Program-made: the position numbers and the translations under genes
Assembly: GCA_030608245.1 (NCBI GenBank)
Contig: JAUWEO010000032.1
Coordinates: forward strand, 1-11,595
Origin: Candidatus Latescibacterota bacterium
Lineage (GTDB): Bacteria > Latescibacterota > MVCY01
DNA length: 11,595 nt
Direction of reading: 5' to 3'
Notes under the pieces: model-generated
Told to the model about the DNA's origin: nothing
What the model saw: the letters and a program-made list of their open reading frames with translations, nothing else
Database searches by the model: none
In this document: piece after piece, positions 8,586-11,595 of the stretch
Position numbering within the stretch: the stretch's first letter is position 1
Layout of the letters: each line of letters starts with the position of its first letter

Positions 8586-10451
8586 TTGAAAGGAAAAGGT
8601 CTCAAAAGAGAGCTGGGCCTGCTTGATATCTTCTCTATTGCCTCCGGAGCAATGATAAGCTCCGGATTATTTATTTTGCCCGCTTTGGCATACGCAAAGA
8701 CTGGGCCTGCTGTGGTCTTTTCCTATATTTTGGCCGGCATTTTGGTTCTGCCAGCCATGCTTGCCAAGGCGGAGCTGGCTACTGCTATGCCCAAAGCAGG
8801 GGGGGTCTATTTCTTTATTGAGAGAAGTATGGGAGCTCCTGCAGGTACCTTTGGGGGACTTGCCAGTTGGTTTTCCTTAAGCTTCAAAAGCGCCTTTGCC
8901 CTGGTGGGAATAGGTATATTTGCCACACTGATCAGTCCCAATATCACCGAGGCACAGATAAAACTTATTGCCGTTGGATGCTGTCTCTTCTTTATGTTTG
9001 TTAATATCGTGGGTGTTAAACATACCGGGAGATTCCAAATAGCATTAGTTCTTTCTCTCATCGGTATACTTGTCTTGTATGTTCTTCGCGGCTTTCTACT
9101 TATTCAACCACAGCGATATGCACCGCTGATGCCTTTTGGGATGGGGTCGGTTTTTGCTACCGCAGGTCTTGTTTTTGTCTCCTTCGGGGGATTGACAAAG
9201 ATATGCTGTGTTGCGGAAGAGGTAAAAAATCCGGGGCGAAATATACCTCTGGGGATGTTTCTTGCCTTCAGTATCGTAATGATTCTTTATGCTACAGTTG
9301 TTTTTACCACGGTAGGATTGCTCGATTTCCCAGAACTCTCAGGCTCTCTTACCCCAATCTCGCTTGGCGCCAGCACCTTCATGGGAAATGGGGGAAGCGT
9401 GGTATTGGCCATTGCTGCCTTCTTGGCCTTTATCTCCACGGCCAATGCCGGGATCCTAACTGCCTCTCGGGATCCTATGGCCATGAGTAGGGATTACCTC
9501 TTACCCAGATTTTTTCGCAAAATAAACGGCAGATACAAAACCCCTCATGTTTCCATAATCTTCACCACTGCTTTTATGATTATCGTTATCCTATTCTTAA
9601 GTCTGGAGGATTTGGTCAAGACTGCATCTACTCTAAAAATCCTATTGTTTCTACTTGTAAATGTATCACTTATTGTTATGCGAGAGAGCAAGATACAGAG
9701 TTATCGACCGAAATTCCGTTCTCCCCTCTATCCCTGGATTCAGATATTAGGAATTGTGGGATACGGATTTCTTATCTTTGAAATGGGAGCCATCCCCCTG
9801 GCGATTACCGGCGGCTTTATCGGTCTGGGGGCGGTTTGGTATTGGATTTATGTCCGACCTAATGTGAAACGGCAGTCGGCGCTTATGCATGTTGTCGAAC
9901 GAGTTACTGCAAAGGAATTGGTGACCGGTGGTCTGGAAGATGAACTAAGGGACATCCTGATTGAGCGGGACAACATCATTGAAGACAGGTTTGACCGCTT
10001 GGTTAAGAACTGCGCTATCTTAGATACAAAAGGGCCGCTGCCATTAGAAGAGTTTTTCCGGGAGGTGGCAAAGGAGCTTTCTCCTCGGGTAGGGATAGAA
10101 CCCAAGAGGCTGTTTGACCTGCTTATGGAACGGGAGAGACAATCCACCACCGCTCTCCATCCAGGACTGGCTGTGCCTCATATCATAATAGAGGGAAATC
10201 ACAAATTTGACCTCCTGTTGGCCAGATGTAGGGAAGGCGTCTCCTTCTCTGCTTCTGTGCCTCCGGTTCACACTGCTTTCATCTTAGTGGGCACTCGGGA
10301 TGAGCGGAATTTTCACCTCCGTGCTCTCACGGCAATTGCCCAGGTTACCCAGGAACCAGCATTTGAGAAAAGTTGGTCAAAGGCCAGAGGTCCGGAGGAA
10401 CTGCGAAATATACTTTTGATATCCACCCGAAAGAGAATTCCCGGCAAATAG
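8586..10451 (+). CDS. APC-family amino acid permease fused to a PTS EIIA-like domain
   Basis: A 621-residue membrane transporter. Residues 1-425 form an amino acid/polyamine/organocation (APC) permease of about 12 membrane helices: the N-terminus has FSIASGAMISSGLF (16-29), a helix-1 type motif, and EEVKNPGRNIPLGM (211-224) is the classic family loop. A charged linker (about 426-484) leads to a C-terminal domain (485-615) resembling PTS EIIA of the fructose/PtsN type. It keeps the phosphorylatable-His context GLAVPH (His532) and a second conserved His in NFHLRALTAIAQV (His577). The TTG start at 8586 is supported by GGAG at 8573-8576. The substrate is unknown; the EIIA domain may sense or regulate uptake. 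No other PTS genes are nearby. No promoter is visible between the dnaK terminator and this gene. Confidence 0.88.
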   Translation: MKGKGLKRELGLLDIFSIASGAMISSGLFILPALAYAKTGPAVVFSYILAGILVLPAMLAKAELATAMPKAGGVYFFIERSMGAPAGTFGGLASWFSLSFKSAFALVGIGIFATLISPNITEAQIKLIAVGCCLFFMFVNIVGVKHTGRFQIALVLSLIGILVLYVLRGFLLIQPQRYAPLMPFGMGSVFATAGLVFVSFGGLTKICCVAEEVKNPGRNIPLGMFLAFSIVMILYATVVFTTVGLLDFPELSGSLTPISLGASTFMGNGGSVVLAIAAFLAFISTANAGILTASRDPMAMSRDYLLPRFFRKINGRYKTPHVSIIFTTAFMIIVILFLSLEDLVKTASTLKILLFLLVNVSLIVMRESKIQSYRPKFRSPLYPWIQILGIVGYGFLIFEMGAIPLAITGGFIGLGAVWYWIYVRPNVKRQSALMHVVERVTAKELVTGGLEDELRDILIERDNIIEDRFDRLVKNCAILDTKGPLPLEEFFREVAKELSPRVGIEPKRLFDLLMERERQSTTALHPGLAVPHIIIEGNHKFDLLLARCREGVSFSASVPPVHTAFILVGTRDERNFHLRALTAIAQVTQEPAFEKSWSKARGPEELRNILLISTRKRIPGK

Positions 10452-10508
10452 CCCATTCCCATCGCTTACGGATCCTCGTTCCTCTAAGTTCCTTAGAATA
10501 CACCATAG

Positions 10509-10571
10509 ACGCAGAGAACACGGAGTCCCCACAGGAGAAAATCTCTGTAAAAATTACTCTTCGGTGTTTTT
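10509..10571. repeat. Degenerate intergenic repeat upstream of rnhB
   Basis: ACGCAGAGAACACGGAG (10509-10525) is followed by TCTCTGT (10542-10548) and CTTCGGTGTTTTT (10559-10571). These are the left- and right-arm words of the CACAGAGAACACGGAG / TCTCTGTG-TTCGGTG family of intergenic repeats. Inverted complementarity is partial (ACAGGAGA and CAGAGA against TCTCTGT). The copy fills much of the 157-base gap before rnhB. Confidence 0.5.
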
Positions 10572-10608
10572 CAATGTTCAATTCTTCCAGGTAAAATATG
10601 TATCAAAG

Positions 10609-11424
10609 ATGATGACTGAAGGAAAAAAGAAGTCAGATTTCTCCATATCTACAGACCTAGCACGGATGACCGTTCAGCAAATCCGGCTCTATGTTGCCCG
10701 CAAGGAAAGCCTGGAAGGACCCTTGCTTTTTCTGTTAGAGAGAGATTCTCGCCGCGGGGTCAGGGCTGTAGCGGAAAGATGGCGTAGACGTTGTCAGAAA
10801 GAAGCGCTGGAAAAACAGCGATTAGAGAGACTTCTTCACTTTGAACGCAGACTCTGGAAGAAGGGTATAGATTGGGTCGCTGGGATAGATGAAGCAGGAA
10901 GGGGCCCCCTGGCAGGGCCGGTAGTAGCAGCGGCTGTCATCCTACCTCACCAGGTGACTCTCCCCGGATTAGACGATTCCAAGAAAGTCAATCCGGCAAA
11001 GCGAGAAACACTTTTTGAGCTTATCCATCAGATAGCCATAGCTGTGGGAGTTGGAGTCGTCCACGCCGAAGAGATCGATCGGATTAACATCCTCCAAGCA
11101 ACGCATAAGGCGATGAACCAGGCCATCGAATCTCTAACCCCTATCCCCCAGTATTTATTGGTCGACGGAGGAGGAATTCCCAACCAGAACATTCCCCAAA
11201 CAGGAATCGTCGCTGGAGATAGCCTCTCTGCCTCCATTGCCGCCGCCTCAATAGTGGCTAAGGTTAGTAGAGACAGGATGATGAAACAATATGACCTGTT
11301 GTTTCCAGTTTATGGATTCGCCAGCCACAAAGGCTATGGCACTGAAGAACATCTGGAGGCCATTAGGAGGCACGGCCCCTGCTTTCTACATCGTCGGTGT
11401 TTCAAGGGGGTGGAATCCTGTTGA
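10609..11424 (+). CDS. rnhB: Ribonuclease HII
   Basis: Endonuclease that cuts RNA in RNA/DNA hybrids and at single ribonucleotides misplaced in DNA. In the 271-residue form the catalytic domain begins near 88 with AGIDEAGRGPLAGPVVAAAV and has the four acidic residues Asp94, Glu95, Asp186 (LLVDG) and Asp204 (AGDSLSASIAAAS). KVSRDRMM and GYGTEEHLEAI follow. Residues 1-85 are the basic helical extension seen in B. subtilis-type RNase HII. The ATG pair at 10609/10612 is preferred; an in-frame GTG at 10564 would add 15 residues, but it lies inside the intergenic repeat and gives an unlikely N-terminus. No strong Shine-Dalgarno sequence was found for either. The stop overlaps the yraN start. Confidence 0.95.
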   Translation: MMTEGKKKSDFSISTDLARMTVQQIRLYVARKESLEGPLLFLLERDSRRGVRAVAERWRRRCQKEALEKQRLERLLHFERRLWKKGIDWVAGIDEAGRGPLAGPVVAAAVILPHQVTLPGLDDSKKVNPAKRETLFELIHQIAIAVGVGVVHAEEIDRINILQATHKAMNQAIESLTPIPQYLLVDGGGIPNQNIPQTGIVAGDSLSASIAAASIVAKVSRDRMMKQYDLLFPVYGFASHKGYGTEEHLEAIRRHGPCFLHRRCFKGVESC

Positions 11425-11595
11425 TCGAAGAAACGAGCCGGCGAGTCTCCTCGAACAGAAAAACCACCGGCAACCGAGGTGAGGAGTTAGCTGCACAGTT
11501 TCTCCTCCGAAAGGGATTCCGGATCTTGGAGAGAAACTATCGAACCCGAAAGGGTGAGATCGACATTATTGCTCAAAAGGCAAAGACACTGGCCT
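11421..11595 (+). CDS. yraN: YraN/UPF0102 family endonuclease-like protein, N-terminal fragment
   Basis: The first 58 codons are present and the gene runs off the right edge. The TTG at 11421 overlaps the rnhB stop as TTGA and has a G-rich ribosome binding site (GGGGGTGG, 11406-11413) seven bases upstream. After a short variable head, TGNRGEELAAQFLLRKGFRI (16-35) and LERNYRTRKGEIDIIAQ (36-52) match the UPF0102 family, which has a PD-(D/E)xK nuclease-like fold; GEIDII carries predicted active-site acids. The cellular role is not settled. Direct linkage behind rnhB is a common arrangement. Confidence 0.92.
   Translation, partial: MIEETSRRVSSNRKTTGNRGEELAAQFLLRKGFRILERNYRTRKGEIDIIAQKAKTLA

Noticed and set aside
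8508..8586. dnaJ following dnaK
   Set aside because: The next frame is a membrane permease with no J-domain HPD motif; dnaJ, if present, is elsewhere.
10564..10608. Longer GTG start for RNase HII
   Set aside because: It falls in the degenerate intergenic repeat and adds 15 residues (MFFNVQFFQVKYVSK) unlike family N-termini; the ATG pair at 10609/10612 is more likely.

Overview
The window is a bacterial chromosomal segment of mostly housekeeping genes, split by one divergent strand switch. Bacterial origin is shown by a MEP-pathway ispD, queuosine genes of the bacterial type, an HrcA/CIRCE heat-shock operon, a Rho N-terminus, RNase HII and YraN. Base composition is moderate. AGA/AGG arginine codons and TTG starts are both common. 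I cannot name the phylum from sequence alone. The small DUF2905 protein beside queA, an RNase HII with the long N-terminal extension seen in B. subtilis, and a UbiA enzyme resembling digeranylgeranylglyceryl phosphate synthase would fit a deeply branching or candidate-phylum bacterium, but this is inference.

Left part (1-3582), minus strand: a near-consensus promoter (3554-3582) leads into DUF2905, queA, ispD and tgt, tightly spaced. After a gap of about 240 bases comes the 5' end of rho, cut by the window edge. queA and tgt act in tRNA queuosine modification. ispD, an isoprenoid gene, sits between them and overlaps queA. The gap before rho holds a hairpin-forming intergenic repeat.

Middle (3583-3919): a divergent intergenic region with no convincing gene, though it holds three overlapping short open frames.

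Right part (3920-11595), plus strand: a UbiA prenyltransferase that probably starts at a rare ATT codon; then a promoter and CIRCE operator driving hrcA-grpE-dnaK; a strong intrinsic terminator; an amino acid permease fused to a PTS EIIA-like domain; then rnhB overlapping yraN, which runs off the right end. dnaJ does not follow dnaK directly.

I found no defence island, mobile element, CRISPR array, tRNA or rRNA, and no clearly new multigene system. The points most worth a second look are the permease-EIIA fusion, the UbiA enzyme with its ATT start, the mosaic codon use inside dnaK, the queA-ispD-tgt arrangement, and a family of degenerate intergenic repeats seen at several sites.
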